From Pleomorphochaeta sp963678575 (lineage in GTDB: Bacteria > Spirochaetota > Spirochaetia > Sphaerochaetales > Sphaerochaetaceae), in assembly GCA_963678575.2 (NCBI GenBank), contig CAXXHV010000002.1:1054001-1118000 (forward strand): DNA of 64,000 bases. Reading direction: 5' to 3'. The notes below the pieces were generated by a model that was given only the letters and a program-made list of their open reading frames with translations, searched no databases and was not told the DNA's origin. Position numbers and translations under genes: made by a program. Every line of letters starts with the position of its first letter. The stretch's first letter is position 1. Below are positions 34,598-43,287 of the stretch, piece after piece.

Positions 34598-36415
34598 ATG
34601 CCAGATTTAACTAATTTTAAGAAATTAGGTCTAAGCGATGAGACCTTACGAGCCTTGAGTGAAAAAGGCTTTGAAGAACCAACAAAAATACAAGAAGAAT
34701 GTATTCCTCTTCTTTTAAAAGACCAAGTCGATGTTATAGGTCAAGCTCAAACCGGAACCGGTAAGACAGCTGCCTTCGGTCTTCCGATTTTAGAAATTGT
34801 TGATCCTTCAATTAGAGCGGTGCAAGCACTAATACTTACACCAACAAGAGAACTTGCTATTCAAGTTGCTGATGAAATTACCTCACTAAGAGGTACAAAG
34901 AGAATTGAAGTTGCATCAATCTATGGAGGAGCCTCCATGGATAATCAATTAAGAAAACTAAAACGCGGTGTTCAAGTTGTTGTTGGTACTCCAGGAAGAA
35001 TCCAAGACCACCTAAAAAGAGGTTCCTTAAAATTAAATCAACTTAAATTTGCGGTTTTGGATGAAGCTGATGAAATGTTAGATATGGGATTCATTGAAGA
35101 CATTGAAAATATTTTATCCTTAACTCCAAACGAAAAAAGAATGCTTTGTTTCTCTGCTACAATGCCAAAACCAATTCTAAACTTGGCTTCAAGATTTATG
35201 GATAATCCAACTATTGTTAAAGTTCAACAAACTGCTTTAACAAGAAATTTGACTGATCAAGTATACTTTGAAGTTAGAGAAAGTGATAAGTTAGAAGCTT
35301 TATGTAGAATTATTGATATGGAAGAAGCCTTCTATGGTATTATCTTCTGTCGAACTAAAGTTCAATGTGATGATATCGGAAGAAAGCTTCAAGAAAGAGG
35401 CTATGATGCTGAAGCACTTCATGGTGATTTATCTCAAAAACAAAGAGAATTAATCCTAAATAAAATGAAGAGTAGAAATATTAGTATTATTGTAGCTACT
35501 GACGTTGCCGCTAGAGGAATCGATATTAATGATTTAACTCATGTTATCAACTATTCAATTCCACAAGCTCCTGAGGCTTATATACACCGTATAGGAAGAA
35601 CTGGTAGAGCGGGTAAGATGGGTACTGCTATAACATTTATTACACCTTCTGAATTTAGAAAATTTAATTTCATTCAAAGGGCTGCAAAAACTGATATTAG
35701 AAAAGCAACTGTACCAGCTGCAAAAGATATTATTTCAATAAGAAAAGAAAGAATTGAGAGTGAACTATTATCACTTTTAACAAATAATGTTGAAAATGAA
35801 CAATTTATTCCAATTGCAAGAAAATTATTAGAATCTTATGATAGTGAATTAGTTCTTGCATCTGTTTTAACTCATTTTTATAAAGATGCATTAGATGAAA
35901 GCAAATACAAAGATTTATCAACTTCTAGAAATTCTAGGGGTAGAGATTTACCATCTAGATTTAGTCAAAATGATGGTTTTGTAAGATTATTTATTGCTCG
36001 TGGTAGAAAAGATGGACTTGGAAAAAGAGAATTAGTTTCATATTTAACCTCTCAAGTAAAAGCAAATGATTCTGACATCCAAGACGTTACAGTTAGAGAT
36101 GAATTTTCATTTGTATCAGCTCCTTTTGAAATAGCTGAAGATATTATTAGAATTATTAACAAATCAAGTTCAGGAAGCAAACCTTTAGTTTCTAGAGCAA
36201 AACCTGATAATCCTAATGGTAAAAACTTAACAAGAAACAAACGCCCTTCAACAAGAAGAAGTGAATCAAGAGCACCAAGAAGAAGTTCTAATGATGACTT
36301 CCAACCTTATGGAAGAGATTCAAGAGGAGATGATTCTTGGGAATCAAGACCTTCATCTGATTCAAGAAAAAGTAAATCTCACGGGAAATACAATAAAAAC
36401 AGAAAAAGAAGATAA
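34598..36415 (+). CDS. DEAD-box RNA helicase (DeaD/CsdA-like)
   Basis: Both RecA domains are complete: Q motif FEEPTKIQEECIP (25-37), Walker A AQTGTGKT (50-57), PTREL (82-86), TPGR (131-134), DEAD (155-158), SAT, and in the second domain ATDVAARGID and HRIGRTGRAG. A DbpA-type RNA-binding domain occupies about residues 460-530, and the tail is a basic, Arg/Ser-rich disordered extension of about 70 residues. Such helicases remodel ribosomal and messenger RNA, often in the cold. AGGAG precedes the ATG. A roughly 115-base leader without evident structure precedes it. Confidence 0.94.
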   Translation: MPDLTNFKKLGLSDETLRALSEKGFEEPTKIQEECIPLLLKDQVDVIGQAQTGTGKTAAFGLPILEIVDPSIRAVQALILTPTRELAIQVADEITSLRGTKRIEVASIYGGASMDNQLRKLKRGVQVVVGTPGRIQDHLKRGSLKLNQLKFAVLDEADEMLDMGFIEDIENILSLTPNEKRMLCFSATMPKPILNLASRFMDNPTIVKVQQTALTRNLTDQVYFEVRESDKLEALCRIIDMEEAFYGIIFCRTKVQCDDIGRKLQERGYDAEALHGDLSQKQRELILNKMKSRNISIIVATDVAARGIDINDLTHVINYSIPQAPEAYIHRIGRTGRAGKMGTAITFITPSEFRKFNFIQRAAKTDIRKATVPAAKDIISIRKERIESELLSLLTNNVENEQFIPIARKLLESYDSELVLASVLTHFYKDALDESKYKDLSTSRNSRGRDLPSRFSQNDGFVRLFIARGRKDGLGKRELVSYLTSQVKANDSDIQDVTVRDEFSFVSAPFEIAEDIIRIINKSSSGSKPLVSRAKPDNPNGKNLTRNKRPSTRRSESRAPRRSSNDDFQPYGRDSRGDDSWESRPSSDSRKSKSHGKYNKNRKRR

Positions 36416-36425
36416 GCTTATAAAA

Positions 36426-36455
36426 AATCCTTCAATAATATGAAGGATTCTTTTA
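36426..36455. terminator. Bidirectional terminator
   Basis: AATCCTTCA (36426-36434) and TGAAGGATT (36441-36449) enclose a 6-base loop. T-rich tails exist on both strands (CTTTTATTATTT on plus, six Ts on minus), serving the helicase gene and the convergent glycosyltransferase gene. Confidence 0.8.
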
Positions 36456-36466
36456 TTATTTAGCAT

Positions 36467-37603
36467 TTATTTTTTCTCAATATATTTTCTATATTCATTA
36501 TCTGAAATTTCAAGTAAAGCATTACATCCAAATTCAATTGGTAATGAATTCAAATCATCAATAACTGGTTTTCTAAATTCAGGATCTTGAGCATATTTTT
36601 TTAATATTTCAATTTGCTTTTTAATATCACTTTCAGCCCACCCTATTTTCTTAATTTTCATAAAGTCTATGAATGCTCTTGAAGTATAAAGTAATTCACT
36701 CATTAAGAAAGGTGTTTTTAAATATAAAGATTCCAAAAGAGAATTAGCTCCAGTTTTTCCAAGTTGAACATCACAAGCTTTAATGTATAATCCAATATTA
36801 TCTACAAAACCGGGAGTAATTAAATCTAATTTAGGATATTTTAATCTTAATTCTTTATATCTAATAGTTGTAGTTTTTGAAAGATTACCTAAAACTAATA
36901 TTTGCCAATCTAATTTCTGTCTTCTCATTTCTTCTATGAGCTTGACATTACCAATGCCTTCTCCACCGAAATTAAGAATGATTGTAAATTTATCTTGATT
37001 TAAACCTAATTCTTTGCGAGCTTCTATTTGAGAAATATTACCATATTTCATTACATCCTGTTTTAATGGAAAGGGAGTAACCATAACTCTGTCAGGATCA
37101 ATTCCATTTTTTATACAATTTTCTCTACCAAGCTGAGAGGCAACAAAAAATTTATCAATTTCGTTTGATGTTCCAATTTTTGGATTATCAAAAACATCAG
37201 CAACATATACAAACAAAGGAATATCAATTTTTGATCTTCGAATAATTGTAGTTAAAATAGGATTAGCTAAATAATTTGTGCAAATAATATAATCAGGTTT
37301 TTCTCTCTCATACCATTTAATAAATCGAGTAACATATCTATCCATATTTTCTGCAAAAAATTTAATACGATTATGAATAAAAGGACCATCCAATTTTTCA
37401 TCTAAAAATCTTTCTGCTTTTGGATGATGTAAATTGGCTCTCCACCAATTTTTAATCAATTTATTCCAAGTTTTTGCATCCAACATAAGAAATAAATTTT
37501 CTAATGTTGCCTCATTACCCATTTCTAAATAATGATCATACAAAGCCTTAGCTGGAACATAATGACCTTTCCCGGCATCAACATATATAAATGAAACTTT
37601 CAT
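36467..37603 (-). CDS. MGDG-synthase-like glycosyltransferase (GT28-type)
   Basis: The N-terminus FIYVDAGKGHYVPAKALYDHYL matches the AGxGHxxAA motif of MGDG/1,2-diacylglycerol glucosyltransferases, and the second domain has ILNFGGEGIGNV and a nucleotide-sugar site near GKTGANSLLESLYLKTPFL. Such enzymes put a sugar on diacylglycerol at the inner membrane. At 378 residues it is a full GT-B protein without membrane helices. It lies downstream of trpR-like and cardiolipin synthase genes on the same strand, so an envelope-lipid function fits. Confidence 0.82.
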   Translation of the reverse strand: MKVSFIYVDAGKGHYVPAKALYDHYLEMGNEATLENLFLMLDAKTWNKLIKNWWRANLHHPKAERFLDEKLDGPFIHNRIKFFAENMDRYVTRFIKWYEREKPDYIICTNYLANPILTTIIRRSKIDIPLFVYVADVFDNPKIGTSNEIDKFFVASQLGRENCIKNGIDPDRVMVTPFPLKQDVMKYGNISQIEARKELGLNQDKFTIILNFGGEGIGNVKLIEEMRRQKLDWQILVLGNLSKTTTIRYKELRLKYPKLDLITPGFVDNIGLYIKACDVQLGKTGANSLLESLYLKTPFLMSELLYTSRAFIDFMKIKKIGWAESDIKKQIEILKKYAQDPEFRKPVIDDLNSLPIEFGCNALLEISDNEYRKYIEKK

Positions 37604-37742
37604 TTTCCCTCTAATTAATAATTATATGATATCCTTAAATTCAATAAGGCTTGTCACAACTGACTTTGCTATACTAACAAATTATATAGCTATTGTCTAT
37701 TAAATAAATGTTAATTAGATTTAAAGTTTTTGAATAACAATA

Positions 37743-38027
37743 TTAAATATGCAAATGATCGTCATATCTTTTAGATAATAACATTTTTACATAAGAATCT
37801 TTATTTTTTAATATTTTTGAGCCTCTAGTTATTTTGCATAAACTTATTTTATGTTTTGATGCAATTTCTCTTTGTGGAATACCTTGATACAAATCTTTAA
37901 GTAAATCCCATCGAAGTAAAAAATCTTGTTGCTCTTTATCAGTAAACATTTCATTAAATAATTTTTCCATCATCTTTGGATCTTTTGTTTCACAAAATAT
38001 TTTTATTAAATCGTCATAATCATTCAT
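37743..38027 (-). CDS. TrpR-family (YerC/YecD-like) DNA-binding protein
   Basis: A 94-residue all-helical regulator: FTDKEQQDFLLRWDLLKDLYQG then the HTH IPQREIASKHKISLCKITRGSKIL (quoted in part: QREIASKHKISLCKITRG), characteristic of the TrpR superfamily. ATG 38027 has GGAG nine bases upstream; ATG 38042 overlaps that site. No tryptophan genes are near; it sits between cardiolipin synthase and a glycolipid transferase. It may bind tryptophan or, as in YerC proteins, have an unknown ligand. Confidence 0.85.
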   Translation of the reverse strand: MNDYDDLIKIFCETKDPKMMEKLFNEMFTDKEQQDFLLRWDLLKDLYQGIPQREIASKHKISLCKITRGSKILKNKDSYVKMLLSKRYDDHLHI

Positions 38028-38050
38028 ATATTTAATCTCCATAATTATTA

Positions 38051-39580
38051 TTACAGTATTGGTGCAAAAAGTCTTAAAATCAATCTATAAAAACGTCTAA
38101 AGATATTTACAGATATTACATCATTGTAGTTTATTTCATCACTAACAACGAACAAATTTTCCATATCCTTTTTCACATCATTTATTACTGAAGAACCAAA
38201 AAATGCTACACCACACTCAAAATGTAAATAAAATGACCTATAATCCATATTAACAGTTCCAATAATAGACACCTTATCATCACTTAAAAACATTTTTGAA
38301 TGAATAAAGCCTGGAGAATATTCAAATATTTTAACACCGGCTTTTATTAATTCAAGATAAAAAGAACGAGATACTTCATGAACATATATTTTATCTGGAA
38401 TTTTTGGAACAACTAATCTTACATCAACTCCGCTTTGAGAAGCAATACATAAAGAATTAATCATACTTCTAGTAATAACTAAATATGGAGTTGTAATCCA
38501 AACATAATCTTTTGCCATATTAATTATTTGTAAATAAGCAGTTTCTGACATAGCAACTTCATCTAGAGGATTATCACCAAAAGGTTGAACAAAACCATCA
38601 TTTTTTGCTTCCAATGTAGGTTGATATAAAGTTAAATCTTCATTCATTCCTTTTGATAAATCCCACATTGATAAAAAAAGAATAGTAAAGTCCCAAACAG
38701 CAAGACCGCAAATTTTTACAGCAGTATCTTTCCAATGTCCAAATCGAATATCTCTATTGATATATTCATCAGCTAAGTTTACGCCACCGGTAAAAGCAAC
38801 ATTACCATCAATAACACATATTTTTCTATGATCTCTATAATTCATTCTGCTATTAATATGAGGTTTTACAGGATTAAAAGCTTTAGCTTTAAAGCCAAGT
38901 TGTGTAAGCTGTTTTGCATAATTGCCAGGAAGTCCACCAATACATCCAAAATCGTCATATAAAATTCTAACATCAACACCTTGATCAAGTTTTCTTTTTA
39001 ATACATCTAGAACCTGAGACCACATGTCACCCAAGGATATAATAAAGAATTCAATAAAAATAAATTTTTCAGCTTTTTCTAATTCAGAAAGAAAATCTGG
39101 GAAAAATAAATCACCTAATGGATAATATTTTGCTTCAGTATTTTGCCAAGCTGAACTAAAAGCAGCTTTAGAAATATATTGTGATTGTCTAGATAAATCT
39201 GAATCATAATTCGCTAGTTTTTCATTTATTTTTTCTCTATTTTTATTAAAGGATCTTGCATTATTAAAACTTCTAACAAATTTAGACAATCTTTTTTTGC
39301 CAACATAAGTAAGAGTTTTTTTGCCAAACATTATATATAATAAAACACCATAAACAGGGAAAATCATAGTTATTAATAACCAACCAATCGCATATTCCGG
39401 TTCATGCTTATTAAAGATAACCCATATACCAAAGACAAATGAAATGATTATAAAAAAATGAGACCAAAAAGTATTATTTATTACACGTGAAAATAATAGA
39501 ATTATAATAGAAATTTGAGCCAAAATTAATATGGCTGAAAGAAATAATCTGCTAGTTATTATTTTAAGTAATTTTTTCAC
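38051..39580 (-). CDS. cls: Cardiolipin synthase (phospholipase D family)
   Basis: Two N-terminal membrane segments (about residues 10-65) are followed by two PLD domains with HxKxxxxD motifs: HRKICVIDGNVAFTGGVNL and HSKMFLSDDKVSIIGTVNMD. The pair of motifs and the membrane anchors match ClsA-type enzymes that condense two phosphatidylglycerols to cardiolipin. At 509 residues the length is usual. It is followed 24 bases later by the trpR-like gene. Confidence 0.92.
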   Translation of the reverse strand: MKKLLKIITSRLFLSAILILAQISIIILLFSRVINNTFWSHFFIIISFVFGIWVIFNKHEPEYAIGWLLITMIFPVYGVLLYIMFGKKTLTYVGKKRLSKFVRSFNNARSFNKNREKINEKLANYDSDLSRQSQYISKAAFSSAWQNTEAKYYPLGDLFFPDFLSELEKAEKFIFIEFFIISLGDMWSQVLDVLKRKLDQGVDVRILYDDFGCIGGLPGNYAKQLTQLGFKAKAFNPVKPHINSRMNYRDHRKICVIDGNVAFTGGVNLADEYINRDIRFGHWKDTAVKICGLAVWDFTILFLSMWDLSKGMNEDLTLYQPTLEAKNDGFVQPFGDNPLDEVAMSETAYLQIINMAKDYVWITTPYLVITRSMINSLCIASQSGVDVRLVVPKIPDKIYVHEVSRSFYLELIKAGVKIFEYSPGFIHSKMFLSDDKVSIIGTVNMDYRSFYLHFECGVAFFGSSVINDVKKDMENLFVVSDEINYNDVISVNIFRRFYRLILRLFAPIL

Positions 39581-39667
39581 GTTTATTATCCAATAAATTT
39601 AATGACTGCATGAATTTAAAAACACAATGCAGTCACAAATAAATATAAGTTATTATATAAAATGGTA

Positions 39668-40207
39668 TTATATTTCTTGCTCTTTACTTGCATTTACCCA
39701 AAAATCAATTGGATAAACAGTATATCCAAATTTAGCAGATAAAGTACTTGGATCAACCTTAAAGATATTTGGGAGCTCATGAATATAGGAACCATTTTCA
39801 ATTTCTTTAACAATTAAAGCTTCAGGAAGAATTATTTCTAAAGCTAATTTATTAATCTCAGATTCTAAAGGATCCGTAAAAATAGCTTTTGTCCTAAACC
39901 TAACGCTATCTGATAAAAGATTAATATCATTTAAATCAGTTAAAACAAACTTTGCAATTAAATATGCAATACTCTCTTTAACCACTCCAGCAGGACGATC
40001 TCTATTCATTAATAGATACCAACCAGCACCTTTGTCAAACTTTTTTGACTCATCACTTTTCACACGAATCAATTTCCCAGTGATAGCAGGGTTTAACATT
40101 GGAGAGCAGTAAATTCCTAAATTCATTTTTTGTGCTAATTTAACAACATTAACTGGACCTTCTTTTTGAAATTCAGGTAGTATTTGGAAAAAAGTATTTT
40201 TATCCAT
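39668..40207 (-). CDS. Degenerate ImmA/IrrE-like protein
   Basis: A 179-residue cytoplasmic protein whose layout follows the ImmA/IrrE metallopeptidases: VNVVKLAQKMNLGIY at the start, then GWYLLMNRDRPAGVVKESIAYLIAKFVL (partly quoted as GVVKESIAYLIAKFVL), where the HExxH motif should lie, and SEINKLALEIILPEALI, the usual EANxFAAELLMP element. The HExxH histidines are absent (KESIAY at 77-82), so it should not be an active protease. The match is by eye and moderate. No phage or XRE repressor gene is adjacent. Confidence 0.55.
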   Translation of the reverse strand: MDKNTFFQILPEFQKEGPVNVVKLAQKMNLGIYCSPMLNPAITGKLIRVKSDESKKFDKGAGWYLLMNRDRPAGVVKESIAYLIAKFVLTDLNDINLLSDSVRFRTKAIFTDPLESEINKLALEIILPEALIVKEIENGSYIHELPNIFKVDPSTLSAKFGYTVYPIDFWVNASKEQEI

Positions 40208-40293
40208 TTAAAAGTCTCCTTAAAGTAATTTATTACCCAATTCTAAGGGTAATACTTTTACTTATTCTAACATTTTTTTAATTTTTTTACAAA

Positions 40294-40881
40294 TTATATA
40301 TTTTTTGATTTTTCAGCTCTTTGCTTCTCAAAAAGCAAAGCATCTCTAAGTGAAAATTCACAACCACAATATTTCTGTCTATAAAGATTTAACTGCTTAC
40401 TTAATTTAATACTTTTTGCATAGCCATCATTCTTTTTAAAGTTTTTTTCAACAAATCCGGAATATTTGTCCCCTATTTCAAAAATTTTTAAACTATTCTT
40501 ATATCTACTTACAGTTAAAGTTGTTGTAAAATATTTGATACCTAGTTCAAGAGCTTTTTGATGTGTAATATTTAAATTGTAATCAAAACAAATACTACAT
40601 CTTTCTCCACCCTCTTTTTCATTTTCATAACCTCTAACAGCACAAAGCCATTTATCATGGTCATAAGTATTCCTAATAACTTTAAGATTATGAAATTGAG
40701 CTAATTTTATTAATTCACCAAATCTTTTTTCATTTTCAGCTTTTGGATAAATATTATCATTTGAAAACCATAAAATAATATTATAGCCATCATCAATCAA
40801 TTCTTGAATGCAAGTAGTACTGCAAGGAGCACAACAACAATGTAATAATATATCTTTATTTTTAACCTTGTTTTCTTGCAT
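40294..40881 (-). CDS. queH: Epoxyqueuosine reductase QueH
   Basis: QueH (formerly DUF208) reduces epoxyqueuosine to queuosine in tRNA, replacing QueG. Cysteine motifs HCCCAPCSTTC near the N-terminus, GGERCSICFDYNL in the middle and YCGCEFSLRDA near the C-terminus supply its Fe-S and catalytic sites. ATG 40881 with AAGGAT upstream gives 195 residues; the frame extends to 40998 but the added 39 residues are Lys/Ile-rich and unlike the family. No preQ1 riboswitch motif was seen upstream. Confidence 0.92.
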   Translation of the reverse strand: MQENKVKNKDILLHCCCAPCSTTCIQELIDDGYNIILWFSNDNIYPKAENEKRFGELIKLAQFHNLKVIRNTYDHDKWLCAVRGYENEKEGGERCSICFDYNLNITHQKALELGIKYFTTTLTVSRYKNSLKIFEIGDKYSGFVEKNFKKNDGYAKSIKLSKQLNLYRQKYCGCEFSLRDALLFEKQRAEKSKNI

Positions 40882-41040
40882 TTTTTTTATCCTTATAATT
40901 TTATACATATTTATTATATAAAGAATAAATAAAAGTAACAACTGATTATTTTTTTTACATTTGTTTTTTTTGTTTATTTTAGTTATTATAATAAGCAATG
41001 AATAAAAAATTCATTATTATTTATCTTATAGGAGTTTTTT

Positions 41041-42099
41041 ATGAAAAGTAAGTATGGTTTTTTTACTGCCTTTTTTATATGTATTGCTCTTGGATTTCTT
41101 CCAATTCAAGGTTACATAAAAGCGATATTAATTATTTTAATTTCTTTTACAATTTTATATATTAATAGATCAATGTACTATTTTATTATTGCTAATAGAA
41201 ATTACATGAATAAAAAGAAAGAAAATAAAGAGAAAACTTGGCAATATTATAGAAAAGCATTTGATGCTAATTTAATTGATAAATACAAATTAACTATGGC
41301 AAGTATTTTAATTCAAAAAAATGATCATAATTTTGGTGGGGAAGTTTTAGATTCTGTAATAAATAATTCAAAAGATAAAAAATTAATTAAACTTGCAAAA
41401 ATTCAAAAAAGTATGGTTTTTCAACTGAATGACGAAATCGATAAAGCAATAGAAATATTAGAATCAGTTAGAAATGAAGGCTATTGTGATAAAAATCTAA
41501 TGATTAATCTTGAAACTTATGTTTTATATCAAAATGATTTAAAAAAAGCAAAAGCTTTAATAAAAGATACTAAAGATGAAGAAAAAACAAGTAGTGGAAT
41601 TGCAGATAATCATGGATGGTTTTGTATATTAAACAATAAATGGGATGAAGCTTATTCTATTTATTTAGATATTCTTGATCGAAAACCTCGTTTCCCAGAT
41701 CCATATGTGCATGCAGCACAAGTATTCTTACACTACAACAATGTAGAAAAAGCTCTAGAATGTTTAAATGAAGCAGTTAATAAAACTTGGACAAATACAA
41801 TATTCTTTAAACAAGAAATATTAACTCAAATTATTACAGCTCTAAAAACAGATGATAATTCATTAATAGTAGCTTCAATAAATAATAGTGTTGAAGCTGT
41901 TGCAAAGGGCGAAACTTATAAAAAATTAAGTACAGCTGAAGCAAAAAAAATATTAGCAAAACCTTTTGAAAAAGAGCCCAAAATTGAAAAAGTAATAGAA
42001 GAAACTTCAGAAAATGAAGAGGAAAGTATTATCGATGAAGACCTCCCTAATACGGAATTAACAGAAGAAGATTTAAAGTGGGAAGAAGAACATAAATAA
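41041..42099 (+). CDS. Membrane-anchored TPR-repeat protein
   Basis: Two membrane segments lie at the N-terminus (about residues 7-40), then helical repeats of TPR type: KAIEILESVRNEG, GWFCILNNKWDEAYSIYLDIL and ALECLNEAVNKTW. The last 45 residues are strongly acidic (EKVIEETSENEEESIIDEDL). It may be a scaffold at the inner membrane. No specific family was recognised. AGGAG lies six bases before the ATG, and it is followed by tRNA-Leu. Confidence 0.75.
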   Translation: MKSKYGFFTAFFICIALGFLPIQGYIKAILIILISFTILYINRSMYYFIIANRNYMNKKKENKEKTWQYYRKAFDANLIDKYKLTMASILIQKNDHNFGGEVLDSVINNSKDKKLIKLAKIQKSMVFQLNDEIDKAIEILESVRNEGYCDKNLMINLETYVLYQNDLKKAKALIKDTKDEEKTSSGIADNHGWFCILNNKWDEAYSIYLDILDRKPRFPDPYVHAAQVFLHYNNVEKALECLNEAVNKTWTNTIFFKQEILTQIITALKTDDNSLIVASINNSVEAVAKGETYKKLSTAEAKKILAKPFEKEPKIEKVIEETSENEEESIIDEDLPNTELTEEDLKWEEEHK

Positions 42100-42176
42100 A
42101 AAACATTTTATACTCTATATATTTTTTATTTTTATATTGAATAAAATTATTTCTTATGTTAAATTTCATCATGCAT

Positions 42177-42260
42177 GCCGGCGTGGTGAAATTGGTAGAC
42201 ACGATAGACTCAAAATCTATTGGGGGTGACTCCGTATCGGTTCAAGTCCGATCGCCGGTA
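42177..42260 (+). tRNA. tRNA-Leu (anticodon CAA)
   Basis: An 84-base type II tRNA: acceptor GCCGGCG with CGCCGGT (G-T closing pair), D arm GGTGAAATTGGTAGACAC, anticodon stem ATAGA/TCTAT with loop CTCAAAA (anticodon CAA), a long variable arm (TGGGGGTGACTCCG), and T loop TTCAAGT. CCA is not encoded. A terminator follows directly. Confidence 0.95.
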
Positions 42261-42300
42261 AAAAAAAGATTGTTACATTTGTAGCAATCTTTTTTATTTT
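42261..42300. terminator. Terminator after tRNA-Leu, usable in both directions
   Basis: GATTGTTAC (42268-42276) pairs with GTAGCAATC (42281-42289; one G-T), flanked by A-rich and T-rich arms, so the U tail is good on both strands. It ends tRNA-Leu and also the convergent sugar transferase gene. Confidence 0.85.
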
Positions 42301-42308
42301 AGTTTTAT

Positions 42309-42989
42309 TTATCTTGCTCCATCATGAGAAAAAACTACTAAGACTGTTTCTAATATTAATTTCAAATCCATTAAGATTGATCTCTTTTTTATATATTCAA
42401 TATCAAAAATTATTTTCTCTTCAGGAAGTAAATCATAACCTCCATTAATTTGAGCAAATCCAGTTAATCCAGGAATAATTAATAACCTTTGATCAAAACC
42501 ATCAATATAAGATTTGAATTCATTGTAAAAAACTTCCCTCTCTGGTCTAGGCCCTACAAAACTCATTTCTCCTACAAGTATATTAAATAGTTGAGGAAGT
42601 TCATCCAATCTACTACTTCTTAAAAATTTCCCAACTCTTGTAACTCTATCATCATCTTTAGAAGCCCATCTAGCTCCATCTTTTTCTGCATCGATAATCA
42701 TTGACCTAAACTTAATTATATAAAAAGGTTTCCTATTTTTTCCTAATCGCTCTTGCTTATAAAATATAGGACCTTTTGAATCACACTTTATAACAAGTGA
42801 TATGAGAATCATTGGAATTAATAATATTATTATAGCAATTATTGCCATTATTAAATCAAATAATCTCTTTACAGAGGTATAAATTATTTTTTTTTCAATG
42901 TTATTTACAATTTCTATAACATATTTATTATTATCAATTTGGTATTCATTTAGTTTACTATAAAAAAAATCTTTATATTTGTCATTCAT
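42309..42989 (-). CDS. Undecaprenyl-phosphate sugar-phosphate transferase (PglC/WbaP catalytic domain)
   Basis: These enzymes start repeat-unit or linkage-unit synthesis by moving a phospho-sugar onto undecaprenyl phosphate. After about 40 N-terminal residues there is a membrane hairpin (RLFDLIMAIIAIIILLIP), then KCDSKGPIFYKQERLGKN, IIKFRSM, DELPQLFNILVGEMSFVGPRPE (in parts) and PGLTGFAQING, all conserved in the family. At 226 residues it is the short monotopic type. It diverges from the polyol-phosphate genes at 43288 and probably supplies the primer lipid for that polymer. Confidence 0.9.
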   Translation of the reverse strand: MNDKYKDFFYSKLNEYQIDNNKYVIEIVNNIEKKIIYTSVKRLFDLIMAIIAIIILLIPMILISLVIKCDSKGPIFYKQERLGKNRKPFYIIKFRSMIIDAEKDGARWASKDDDRVTRVGKFLRSSRLDELPQLFNILVGEMSFVGPRPEREVFYNEFKSYIDGFDQRLLIIPGLTGFAQINGGYDLLPEEKIIFDIEYIKKRSILMDLKLILETVLVVFSHDGAR

Positions 42990-43210
42990 GCTTATTAAAT
43001 TACCTTAAAAAAATATTAACACCAAAGTACAGCATTTATAAAAAAAGTACAACACTAAAAAATTTTTGTAACCTAATTAATATTTTATTGTTATAGTTTC
43101 TTGCATATATGATACATTAAATGGCAATTTTAAAAAAAATTGTGAACAAACAGTTTATTTTGATTAGTAAACTTTTTAAAATTTAAATTCATTTTTTTTG
43201 CGTTTTTTAA

Positions 43211-43239
43211 TTGAAAACATATTTATTATAATTTATAAT
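43211..43239 (+). promoter_or_regulatory. Promoter of the teichoic-acid-like operon
   Basis: TTGAAA (43211-43216), a 17-base spacer and a consensus TATAAT (43234-43239); transcription would start near 43246, about 42 bases before the ATG at 43288. The remaining upstream gap from 42990 holds no gene I can support. Confidence 0.7.
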
Positions 43240-43287
43240 ATTTTCTTGTATTAATTTACAAAAAAAATATTAATTAGGAAAAATTTG

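Noticed and set aside
40882..41040. preQ1 riboswitch upstream of queH
   Set aside because: I looked for the preQ1 hairpin and A-rich tail motif and found only A/T runs; no conserved aptamer core.
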